Both the position numbers and the translations under genes were made by a program. Below are positions 1 through 9,200 of a stretch of DNA of 16,373 nt, piece after piece. A model generated the notes under the pieces. That model made no database searches. It was given only the letters and a program-made list of their open reading frames with translations, and was not told where the DNA came from. The DNA is from Chrysochromulina tobinii (Eukaryota; Haptophyta; Prymnesiales; Chrysochromulinaceae): contig JWZX01000319.1 of NCBI GenBank assembly GCA_001275005.1, positions 1 to 16,373 on the forward strand, written 5' to 3'. Numbering within the stretch: position 1 is the first letter of the stretch; each line of letters begins with the position of its first letter.

Positions 1-548
1 TCGCGGAGGACGCGCGTGCGCGCACGATCAACGGGCGGGCGACCAGGCGCGGGCTGCTCGCGTTCGTTTTGTCGCTGCTCGGACCGCTGATGCTGCTCGC
101 CTTCTTCGCCCACCGCTCGGGGCTCGCGGCGGCGGTGCCTGCGCACCTCGCCATCCCGGAGGAGGTGCTCCAGATTTGGGGGCAGACATGCGATGCCCTC
201 GTCGCGCCCGAGCCAGGCGCCGTCGCGAGCGGCCGAGGGGCCCAGAGTGGCGTCAGCTCATCGTCGGGCGGCGGGGGCGGCAGCGACGGCAGCGCGGATG
301 CGCCTGTGGCGGCGGCGCCTTCGCCCGAGGGCATGCTCACGCTCTTCCAGCTGCTGCTCGGCACGCTGTGCTACTTTGTGAGCCTGCAGCTCCTCTCTAT
401 GCTCCTATGGCGCCGCGTGCCCAGCCGCACGAACAGGGAGGTCCAGAATCTGCAAGCCACGCAAAAGTACGTGCAGGACGAGATCCTCAAGACCAAGGAG
501 CGCCTCTACCGGCGGTACATCGACCAGGTCTCGTCAGAGGTGCAGTGA
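1..548 (+). CDS. 3' end of an unrecognised two-span membrane protein
   Basis: The frame is open from the left edge (first full codon at position 3) to TGA at 546-548, so this is the C-terminal 181 residues or so of a longer protein. The visible part holds a hydrophobic stretch (GLLAFVLSLLGPLMLLAFF, nt 51-107), a loop with a Ser/Gly-rich low-complexity run (nt 250-295), a second hydrophobic stretch (LFQLLLGTLCYFVSLQLL, nt about 340-395), and a charged tail that looks like a coiled coil (VQNLQATQKYVQDEILKTKE). Inference: a membrane protein with its tail on one side of the membrane. I do not recognise the family. It may be a terminal exon; a Met at nt 90 is internal and is not taken as the start because the frame continues upstream. 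Confidence 0.6.
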   Translation, partial: AEDARARTINGRATRRGLLAFVLSLLGPLMLLAFFAHRSGLAAAVPAHLAIPEEVLQIWGQTCDALVAPEPGAVASGRGAQSGVSSSSGGGGGSDGSADAPVAAAPSPEGMLTLFQLLLGTLCYFVSLQLLSMLLWRRVPSRTNREVQNLQATQKYVQDEILKTKERLYRRYIDQVSSEVQ

Positions 549-1031
549 CCGGTACATCGGCCGCGTCATCGGCAGCAGGCAAGTGCGCGGACGGTGCGTA
601 CACCAGGAGAGCAGGGGCAAGCCCCCGGCGCAACGCGACGGCGGTCGGCGCCGGTGAGCGTGCCTGCGTGCTACTCATAGGTTGGGCGCCGAGTTGGGCG
701 CCCGTCAACACGAGACTCTCGTACACGCATGGGTGGGTGGTAGCGTAGACACAGTGTCCAGTGTCGGGGTGTGTGTGTACGCACACGACGCGCACACGAC
801 GCCCGCACACGGCCGCACGTATAAAAACACGGTGCGAGAGCCTCGATACCTACGACAGCGAGCCTGACCACAAGTCCGCGGCGTTGACCGTCGACGCACA
901 CACGACCGTCGACGGCGACGCATCCTCGTGCGCGGGGTGTGAGCTTGGGGTCGAGGATTCACATTCACATTCACATTCACCGCTTGGGGTCGAGCATGGG
1001 CACCGGCACGTGGCTGGCCATCAGTCGATAT
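549..1031. other. Convergent intergenic region with simple repeats
   Basis: This lies between the TGA of the plus-strand gene and the TAG of the minus-strand SNF2 gene, so it should hold both 3' UTRs and terminators. It contains GT/CA-rich sequence (about 755-815) and a short hexamer array. Reading frames across it are composition artefacts. No RNA gene was recognised. Confidence 0.6.
943..994. repeat. Four ATTCAC hexamers flanked by a 13-bp direct repeat
   Basis: ATTCAC occurs four times in tandem at 957-980. The same 13 bases (GCTTGGGGTCGAG) lie on both sides, at 943-955 and 982-994. This layout of direct repeats around a short minisatellite recurs in the introns and in one exon of this window. 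Confidence 0.85.
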
Positions 1032-3082
1032 CTAACGCAAAAAGGCCATCGAGCGAAGCAAGTTGTGGACTTTGGCCTCGTCGCCTCGCGCCGTCGTAAG
1101 CGCTACAGGCCGTTGGCTGCTCACAACCTCTTGTGAAGCATCCCAGCCCGCCCTGATCATGCACTCTGCCTGCTCAAACGGCAAGCTTATTGGGATGACA
1201 AACGGAGGCCGCACGCCTCGCTCCGTCCCCTGGCCTTCGGATGAGAGGGTGTGGTCGAATCGGAGGCGCTTGGCGCTCTCCGACATCGACGAGATTGACG
1301 ACATCGACGAGATTGACGAGATTGACGAGGTCGAGAGGGTGTGGTCGAATCGGAGTCGCTTGGCGCTCGTGGGCGCCGTAGTGGGCGACGGCGCATCGGC
1401 GACACGCCGCTTGCCATGTGCTGTGCCCAGAGGCGCGGACAGAGGCTCGTTTCGGGGCGTGGCCTCGGAGCCCGAGGAGCCGTCTCGTGCCCACTCGGAA
1501 AGGTCTGGTCGCTGAAAGGCAGTACGACTGCTGCTCGCTCCACCGGCGCTCTGCTGCCCCTGCGCCTCTTCCTCCTTCTCCTCCTCCTCGGCGCAGGTGC
1601 CACAGGGCGCGTCGCCCTCGCTGCCGGCGTCTGGCCCAGGAGAGCGCCCAGGAGAGCGCCCACCGTCGAGGGAGCGGTGGAGAGAGAGGTGTAGGTTGTG
1701 CTCCAGCGTGCCACGCATCACGAGCTGCTCCACGTGCACCGGCCCCGTCGCACCCATCCGGAAAGCGCGCGAGATCACCTGAGATCGAGATTGAGATCGA
1801 GATCGAGAGTGTCATCAGGGACGCCATCAGGAAGGCCATCAGGGAAGCCATCAGGGAAGCCATCCGGCAAGCGTGCGAGATCACCTGAGATCGAGATTGT
1901 GATCGAGAGTGTCATCAGGGAAGCCATCAGGGAAGCCATCCGGCAAGCGCGCGCGCTTCTCTCCTGCTGCTCAACGGCCGGGTCCCAGCACTGGTCCACC
2001 AAGAAGAGGTGCGTGAGCATCGAGAGGTCCAACCCATGCGACCCATCCCGAGTGAGCAAGAGCACGAAGCAGTCGACCTGAGGAGCTCGAGCAGGGGAAA
2101 AGGTCTCGTTAGGGCTCATCAGGGCTCATCAGGGCTCATCAGGGCCCATCAGGGCTCATCAGGGCTCATCAGGGCTCATCAGGGCTCATCAGGGCTCATC
2201 AGGGCTCATCAGGGCTCATCAGGGCTCATCAGTGGCGCTCACCTCGCGCGAGCTCCAGGGACGATCACCCAGCCGATGTCCACACTTTTGGAAGCTCACC
2301 ACGCGCCCCGGCACCCAGACGCCGAGCGACGGGGCGCTGTGTTGGGCGTTCGGGGCGCGCAGGCGCGTCTCGGCAATGGTTCCCACAGTCCAGACGGTGC
2401 CCGCCACGAAGGTGGGCTGCCCGGGCACCCGGGCATCCTCCTCATTGACGCACACCTCGAAGGTAGTCGCCCCGGCGGGCAGCTGCATCCCGACCGGAGC
2501 ATGCTCGGCACCCACCTGCAACACCAGATGCTTGCCGTAGCAGCGCACCTCGGGGAATTCGACCTCGCGCCCAGATTCGACCTCGCGCCCACCGGCGTGA
2601 TGCGCGCGCGGCGGGCAGCGCTCGCACCGCCAGTACTGCACACGCCGCGTCCGGAATTTGGTCAGCTCGGAGTTACGGTACTTGCCCCAGAACTGTGCGA
2701 CTGCATCGTCGCCGAAGCGCAGGTACAGAAAGTGCCCTAGCTGGTCGAGCATGCGCCGGCTCTCCGCATAGACGGCGACGCGCACCGGCCGGCCGTCGTA
2801 ACTGCCCTGGTCACCGCCAGTGCCCGAGGGGCATCGCCCCTGCTTGAGTGCATGCACCGCTTCCCGCTCAATTCGTCGAAGAGAGGCAATCGCCTCGATA
2901 ATGTGCGCCGCTTTGGTATGGGTTTGGGCTTGGTGGTGACAATTGGGTTTCGTTAACAATTGGGGTTGGGCTTGGTGGGGAACGACGCTGCCGCTGCCGC
3001 CGCTGCCGCCGCTGCCGCCGCCGTTGCTGCCGCTGCCGCTGCTGCTGCTGCCAACGGCAGCATTGTCGCTTTTGCTGCCACT

Positions 3083-3116
<34 letters not shown>

Positions 3117-5866
3117 TTGGCGTCGTCTGCAAAGGCGACGCGGCGCGATGAAGACGGCAGCGCGGTCGGCGCCACCTTGGCTGCGGCCCGCGCCTCTTCC
3201 CTCCGCTGCAGCTCGTATGCGTGAGCGAGAGCCCGCGCCTCGGCCTCTCGTAATGTCTCGCTCCACTGCAGGTCGATCATCAGAGGTCATCAGTGGTCAT
3301 CAGAGGTCATCAGAGGTCATCAGAGGTCATCAGAGGTCATCAGAGGTCATCAGAGGTCATCAGAGGTCATCAGAGGTCATCAGTGGTCATCAGTAGTCAT
3401 CACCTGCAAGTCAAACCCGGGCTGCACGTAAGCGAACGCGTCGAGTGGATGGGCTTGCGTGAGCACGCGCCGCTCGCCGTGGCTGCACACGACGTCGTCG
3501 CAGCGCGGGCACTTGAGGTATTCGAGCTCGGGGAGGGCCTCAGCGCATACGGGGCACGCGCATAGCTCGCGAACACCCTCGGCGTGACGGGCGCCTCCCC
3601 GAAGAGAGGGGAAGTCGTCGTGACGGGCGGCCTGCTCCCCGCCCTCCTCCGCAGCTGCGCTGCTAGCTGCACTCGCCGAGTCAACACACTCGGGGCAGCA
3701 TAGGTGCCCGCACATGGGCATCAAGAGCTGGAGCAGCAAAGGCAGGCCACACTTATCGCAGGGCGTCGCGTCACCCGACTGGGCAGCCGTCATGAAGGCG
3801 CACGCCCGCTCGACGACCCGCGAGGGAGCCCGATATCGCTCACTGAGCCACGCGCAGCACTCTCGAAAGTAGTGAGGCGAGAGGGTAGCGAGCTGCTTGC
3901 CACCGCCGTTACTCGCCAGCCGTACATTCTCAACAGCCTTGCGCGCCGATTTGAGGTTGTTGTGATGGAGCAGTGAGACGTCCGCGCCAGCGCCCGTCAC
4001 GGCGCCTTGCAGGCCGGTGAGCACGAGGTTCGCCTGGAAGAAGGCCACGAGCGAATTGTACGCGAGACGTTCCGCGGCAGAGCACTCGAGGAAGCGTGTC
4101 GAGCGGATGGGGTGGGGCACTGCGATCTTGCGCTTGAGATTGCGCACCATGATCGGCGCCAGGAAGGCAAGCGCCGCGTCCTCCGCGCCCTCGGCATGGG
4201 CGAGCAGCCGGCGCGCCACGCCTTTCCACAGGCTGTGCTTCGGGTGGCGCAGGAAGCTTAGCAGCCCACCCAGGGTCGCACAACCGTCCGCATCGCTCGT
4301 CTCCTTCGCCGGCGTGCCACTCATCACCCAGCGCCTCTCGACTGAGAGCTCTTGCAGGAGCACCTAGAGAGGGGTCGGGCAAATGGCAGTGGCAGTTCGT
4401 GGGAATCAGCGGCAATCAGATGGCAATCAGATGGCAATCAGATGGCCATGAGTGGCGATCAGCGGCAATTCGTGGTAATCAAGAGGCCATCAAGAGGCGA
4501 TCATGAGGCGATCATGAGGCGATCAAGAACACCTTGGTGTGAGTGATCGCGCCGCCACCCAGTGAGCAATCACCGAGATCACAGTGAGTAATCACAGAGA
4601 GTAATCACAGAGAGTAATCACAGAGAGTAATCACCTCACCTTGGTGTGAGTGATCGCGCCGCCACCCAGTGAGTGGCCCTCGTCGCAAATCAGGCGCACC
4701 CACGCCACCTCGCAGAGCACCGACGGCCGGCCATCGCCCCTGTGCGCGTGCCGGTGCTCCTGGGAGAGTCGCTCGGAGGAGGTCACCACCACAGCCGCCG
4801 CCGCAAGCTCTGATGCCGAGTACAGATCACGCAGCTCCGCGGGCCCGTGATCGTCGACGATCACGGGGCCGCCAAGGGCCCCCGTGTGCACGTGCCACTC
4901 GAGTTGCTCACGCCAGTGCGGTACCAGCGGCCGCGGCACCACCAACAGCGTTGCGCACGAGCGTAGCGGTCCGCCGACAGAAGAACCAGCTGACCGGCTC
5001 TTGCTAACTCTCCCTTGGATACCTAATTTGGATCCCTTGCCTGATTTGGATCCCTTGGGACCATGCGACTCAAGGACCGTCTCCAGCACGTCCTGCAGCT
5101 CCTTGGCGACCGAGGCGAGCTCGGCCGCCGCGGCGGGCCCGTGTGGGTGCGAGTGGCTGGCCACGTGGCTTGACCAGTACGTCAGCGCCGCTTGTGGAAC
5201 TGCGCGGACAGCCTCGTCAAAGGCCGAGCGCGAGGGGAAGGCGCCGATGGCTGTATCGCTCTTGAGCGCGGCAAAGTCGGGCGGCGGCGTGGGCACGAGG
5301 GCGAGATAGCCCTCGAGCTCGGCCGCCGCCTGTTCACCCGAGCTGCCAAAGAGAGCAAATCCTCTCGGGCATCGCGTGCGCACGTCCTTGAGAATGGCGT
5401 ACGCGAGCTCGCGCTTGAACGGAAGGGCGAGCGAGGCCCACTCCTCGTCCGCCGCCTCGGCGCGAGCCTGCGCCACGTTGGCTGGCGCGCGCGATCGCAG
5501 CCCTGCCGTCTTGCAGAGGAGCGAGAGAATTGTCACCGTCTTGCCGGTGCCGGGCTCGTCTGCCAAGATGCCGCCGCGTTGACAGCTCGCCTCAGCGGCC
5601 ATCATAAAGGCAAGCGAAGCTCGCTGGTGCGGAAACAGCGTGAGGCGTAAGCCGATGTAGGAGCATGCGGCGAGGGCGCGTAGTGAGGAGCAAGTTGAGC
5701 CGAGTGCCGCGAGATCTTGACCGAGCAAGCGCGCCACGATGAATTCGAGCACATCGTGGTCAAGGGTGGCGCCCGTCGGAGTGGTCCAACCGACGCGCTG
5801 CGTGGGTACTGGGCGATCGATGTCGCCGAGGCGCTCGAAGAGTGCGGCCAGGCGACCCGATGACAT
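1032..5866 (-). CDS. F-box / SNF2-family ATPase with RING-like zinc motif (five exons)
   Basis: Model: complement(join(1032..1778, 1964..2077, 2243..3265, 3404..4363, 4640..5866)), 1356 residues, all introns phase 0. The ATG at 5866 has an in-frame TGA just upstream. Domains: F-box-like segment (about residues 37-70), motif I GGILADEPGTGKT (98-110, K109), DEGH box (395-398), motif III SGTP (424-427), RING-like Cys/His cluster from C611 (CDKC, MCGHLCCPEC, CPVC), a Gly/Ser-rich linker, helicase-C motif IV (RVAVYAESRRMLDQL), motif V (GSHGLDLS) and motif VI (VISRAFRMG, exon 5). Known: the order F-box, SNF2 and helicase-C matches a plant family typified by Arabidopsis At3g54460. Inferred role: nuclear ATP-dependent chromatin or DNA translocase, possibly with ubiquitin-ligase activity. 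Oddities: about 120 extra residues between motifs IV and V, a GA instead of GT donor at intron 4, and a repeated basic motif (SAKRLRFDHTLS) in the C-terminal tail. Confidence 0.88.
1243..1368 (-). repeat. In-frame 36-bp direct repeat around a minisatellite inside exon 5
   Basis: Near-identical 36-bp segments at 1243-1278 and 1333-1368 are 90 bp apart and both encode SAKRLRFDHTLS, which contains a KRLR basic patch that could serve as a nuclear localisation signal. Between them a short ATTGACGAG/ATCGACGAG-type array encodes a Ser/Ile/Met-rich stretch. The period is in frame, so the protein stays open. Confidence 0.9.
1779..1963 (-). repeat. SNF2 gene intron 4: duplicated exon-5 start, non-canonical donor
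   Basis: Exon 4 must end after EQQ and exon 5 must begin with VISRAFRMG to rebuild helicase motif VI. The acceptor is a clean CTCAG at 1779-1783. The first intron bases on the minus strand are GAGAGA, not GT. The interior repeats GATGGCTTCCCT-like units. It also carries copies of the exon-5 start: one near 1862-1885 (GTGATCTCGCACGCTTGCCGG) and a mutated one directly after exon 4 (near 1940-1958). Confidence 0.75.
2078..2242 (-). repeat. SNF2 gene intron 3: twelve 10-bp repeats
   Basis: The donor GAG|GTGAGC is at 2242 and the acceptor CTCAG at 2078-2082 on the minus strand. Positions 2111-2230 are twelve head-to-tail copies of AGGGCTCATC (one copy has a T-to-C change). Read in the transcript sense the unit is CTGATGAGCC. 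The array is almost uninterrupted, which suggests recent expansion. Confidence 0.93.
3083..3115 (-). repeat. Coding GGC tract encoding a poly-glycine linker
   Basis: A run of CCG/GCC triplets on the plus strand encodes consecutive glycines on the minus strand. It begins a Gly/Ser-rich linker of about 50 residues that separates the RING-like region from the helicase-C domain of the SNF2 protein. Confidence 0.85.
3266..3403 (-). repeat. SNF2 gene intron 2: twelve 10-bp repeats
   Basis: The donor TTGCAG|GTGATG is at 3403 and the acceptor CTGCAG at 3266-3271 on the minus strand. Positions 3281-3400 are twelve 10-bp units, mostly CAGAGGTCAT, with CAGTGGTCAT and CAGTAGTCAT variants at the ends. 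In the transcript sense the unit is CTGATGACCT. The exon-2 end (GACTTGCAG) and the intron end (GACCTGCAG) match, a direct repeat bracketing the array. Confidence 0.93.
4364..4639 (-). repeat. SNF2 gene intron 1: minisatellites plus a copy of the exon-1 end
   Basis: The donor AAG|GTGAGG is at 4639 and the acceptor CTCTAG at 4364-4369 on the minus strand. The intron holds AATCAGATGGC-type units (about 4405-4445), GGCGATCATGA units (4496-4525) and AGAGAGTAATCAC units (about 4586-4632). A 37-bp segment at 4530-4566 is identical to 4637-4673, which spans the end of exon 1 and the splice junction. In the copy the codons continue GTG TTC TTG, close to the exon-2 start GTG CTC CTG. Confidence 0.85.
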
Positions 5867-6234
5867 CCGAGCTCACACAAAGGAGAAAATGGCAATGGAT
5901 GTGTGTGAAGAGCAAACTTGCGAAACATGCAGAAAGCGAACGAAAACAATCGATGTCGGATCCTCGCACGGAACATCTCTAGTACCGGTACCGGGTATCT
6001 GGTTGCCACAGCATCGATCTGACGACACAACATCGACGACAGCAGGCAATTTTGTCTCTTGCGAGCACACATGTCTATAGACCCGCGTCGACAGCGAGAC
6101 TTTCCGTTCTTGGGACCGGTGGTTGGAAGACGAAGTAACGTTAACGAGACTTTCCGCTTTTGGATTTGCTCGCGCATCACGCCTCCCTGCAGCAGGACTC
6201 CAAGAGCCGGCACCACAGAGGTCGGCGGCCTTCC
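5867..6234. promoter_or_regulatory. Head-to-head spacer, probable bidirectional promoter
   Basis: The SNF2 gene starts leftward at 5866 and the ROC-COR-ART gene starts rightward at 6235, so both promoters and 5' UTRs must lie in these 368 bp or extend into a neighbour. The block is less GC-rich than the genes. It carries a 12-bp direct repeat CGAGACTTTCCG at 6095-6106 and 6145-6156 (50 bp apart) and the palindrome TAACGTTA at 6136-6143. No convincing TATA box was seen. A regulatory function is inferred from position only. Confidence 0.5.
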
Positions 6235-9200
6235 ATGCCTCCGCGCGCTACCAGCGCCACCACGCCACGCCGCCGCCGCGGGCCCTCGCCACCCTCATCC
6301 GCACGCCGGCCGGCTGGCGGCGGTGGTCGTGGTGGCGCGGCAGGCCGAGGTGGAGCTGCAGGCCGCGGCAGCGGCTCCACCTCCGGTGCACGGACGGCTG
6401 CTGCCCCGGAACGCATGGAGGCACTGGTGCGCGAGTTCGTCGAGCTTTGCGACCGACCGGAGCCGCGTGCGGAGGTGGCGCGCCGTGTCCGTGAGGCGCC
6501 ACGTGAGCGCAGGCTCGATCTGCTCGGGATGGCGCTCATGGGGCTGCCCGCAGGCCTGGGCAAGCAGCTGCCGATGCTCTCGGCGCTGCTTGTCAACACG
6601 AACTCGATCAGGACGCTGCCCGACAGCGTGGGCGAGCTGCGCGCGCTCGAGAGGCTCAATGCTCGCTTCAACGTGCTCGGCGCGCTGCCGGCAACGATCG
6701 GGCTCCTCGGACAGCTTCTGAGCCTCGACGTGAGAAGACACGTCGAGCTGCCACTGACGGCTACTGATGGCCACTGATGGCCACTGATTGATCGCCACTG
6801 ATCGCCACTGACCGCCACTGATCGCCACTGATCGCCACCGACGTCCCTGATGGCCTTGCATGCAGGTGAGCAACAACGAGCTCGTCGAGCTGCCCGAGGC
6901 ACTCGGCCAGCTGCCGCTGCTGCACACGCTGGACGTGCATGAGAATCAGTTGACGAGTCTGCCTGCGAGTCTGATCCAGCTGCGCAAGCTGAGTCTCCTG
7001 GACGCGCACCGGAATCGACTTGGCGCGCTGCCGGAGCGGCTTGGCGAGCTTCCCGCGCTCACGTCGCTCGACATCTCGACCAATCTCCTTCGTGAGCTGC
7101 CTCTTGATTGCCTCTTGATTGCCTCTTTGATTGCCTCTTGATCGCCTCTTGATCGCCTCTTGATCGCCTCTTGATGTATCTTGATTGTATCTTGGTTTAT
7201 ATATTGATTGCCTCTTGATCGCCTCTTGATTATCTTGATTGCCATTGTCCCCCCACTAATGGCCGTATCGCTCCGTGACTTGACTTGACTTGACTTGACT
7301 TGAGTTGTTTTGACTTGACTTGACTTGACTTGACTTGACTTGAGTTGAGTTGAGTTGAGTTGTTTTGACTTGACTTGACTTGACGTGACGTGACTATGGA
7401 TTCGCTCGATGAGGACGACTATGCACTGTTTGCGTTGCATGCAGGTGAGTTGCCCGACTCGATAGGCCACCTGAAGACGCTGATTACGTTCGACGTGCAT
7501 GCCAACCAGCTGGTCGCACTCTGCGACTCGATTGGGCAGCTCGCATGCCTACAGAAGCTGCATGCGTCGGCGAATCGTCTGGTGAGCCTGCCCTCGATTG
7601 CGGGTATGGTCTCCTTGCGCCATCTGGACATTTCCGAGAACGTTCTGGCGGAGCTGCCCACCGTGACGAACGAGACGGCGCTGTCGTTACGCGAGCTGCT
7701 GTGGAAGGGCAACCCGCTCCAGCGCCCGCCCGTCTCGGTTGCCAACCAGGTGAGCGACGAGCTCGAGGCCGCTTGATGGCCTCTGATTGCCTCCCTACTT
7801 AGATTGATTGCCTCCCTCATCAGGGACTCGAGGCCGTGCGTCGCTACTTTGACGAACTCTTTGATTGCCTCCCTTCTTAGATTGATTGCCTCCCTCATCA
7901 GGGACTCGAGGCCGTGCGTCGCTACTTTGACGAACTTGAGCGCGCGGGAGCTACAATCTCGTGGTCCGCACGGCTTGTGCTGCTCGGCGACGGGATGGCG
8001 GGCAAGACGAGCTTGCAGCGCGGCCTGTTCTATGGCACTCCGAAGCCCACGCACGTCGATGCGCGTACGATCCAGGTGCGATCTCCCTTGATTGCCTTTG
8101 ATCGTACTTGATTGCCAGCCCACTTGATCGTACTTGATTGCCAGCCCACGAATGAGCTTCGTCGCGTCGACTCGCGTGCGACCCAGCTCGACATCACGAC
8201 GCTCACGCTGCGTGCTGCCTTTGGGGGCGCCCGACACGGCGTCGGTGGAGGAAAGGCGAGCGCGGAGGGCGCCCGACACGGCGCCTTCGGAGGGGCGAGC
8301 GTGGAACGCGAGAAGGTCGGCGCCCAACTCGGCGCCAAGGGCGGGGGCGGGCGCAGCGGTGACGGCGTGGGCGGCGGCAGTAGTGCCAACAAAGGCGTCA
8401 GCAGCCACGCAGTCGGCAGCAATGGCGCCAGCAATGGCGCCAGCCATGGCGGCAGCCATGGCGGTTACAATGGCACCGGCCACGGCGTTGGCACCAGCCA
8501 CGGCGTCAGCGGCACCAGCGGGCAGGCCACTGACGACGCTCGCGACGTCACCATGTCAGTGTGGGATTTGGGAGGACAGATCGCCTATGCCGCCGCGCAG
8601 CAGCCTTACATTGTGCCTGGGTCTCTGTACATCTTGGCGGTGGCGGCGCCGCGCGCCTCGGTGAGTTGTGATGGATGCTCGCTTCTGATGGCCCCTGATG
8701 GCCACTGATGACCACTGAGTGCTTCTGAGCGCCTCGATGAGTTGTGATGGATGCTCGCGTTTGACTGTTGGTGGCCTTTGATGGCCACTGAGTGCTTCTG
8801 AGCGCCTCGATGAGTTGTGATGGATGCTCGCGTTTGACTGCTGTTGGTGGCCTTTGATGGCCACTGAGTGCCCCTGAGTGCTTCTGAGCGCCTGTGAGTG
8901 CCTCTGGTGGCAGGACGCTCACTACCCTGACGTCCTCGGCCGATGGCTCGACTACTTGCAAAGCAGCGCACCCGGTGCCGTCGTGCTCCCGGTGCTCACG
9001 CAGTGCGATAAGCTCCTACCGAAGGCGGTCTCGCCACTGGAGGTGCACCATTTGGAGCGCGTGGTCGAGGAGCAGGCGTCGTGGGTGCGCCGTGCCATCT
9101 ACTGGCATCAGGTGTGCTGATTGCCTCCCTAATTGCATGCAGGCAGGGGTCGTGGGTGCGCCGTGCCATCTACTGGCATCAGGTGATTGCGGCTGATGGC

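Noticed and set aside
820-827. TATAAAAA motif resembling a TATA box
   Set aside because: It lies between two convergent genes, so no transcript is expected to start here, and no coding region follows on either strand.
2111-2230. Regular short repeats that could suggest a CRISPR array
   Set aside because: The units are contiguous 10-mers with no spacers, they fill a spliceable intron, and the DNA is eukaryotic.
2960-3151. Plus-strand poly-alanine / poly-proline reading frames
   Set aside because: They are the antisense of the Gly/Ser linker coded by the SNF2 exon 3 on the minus strand.
6095-6156. GACTTTCC motifs similar to an NF-kB site
   Set aside because: The resemblance is short, and nothing indicates such a factor in this kind of organism. 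Only the direct repeat is reported.
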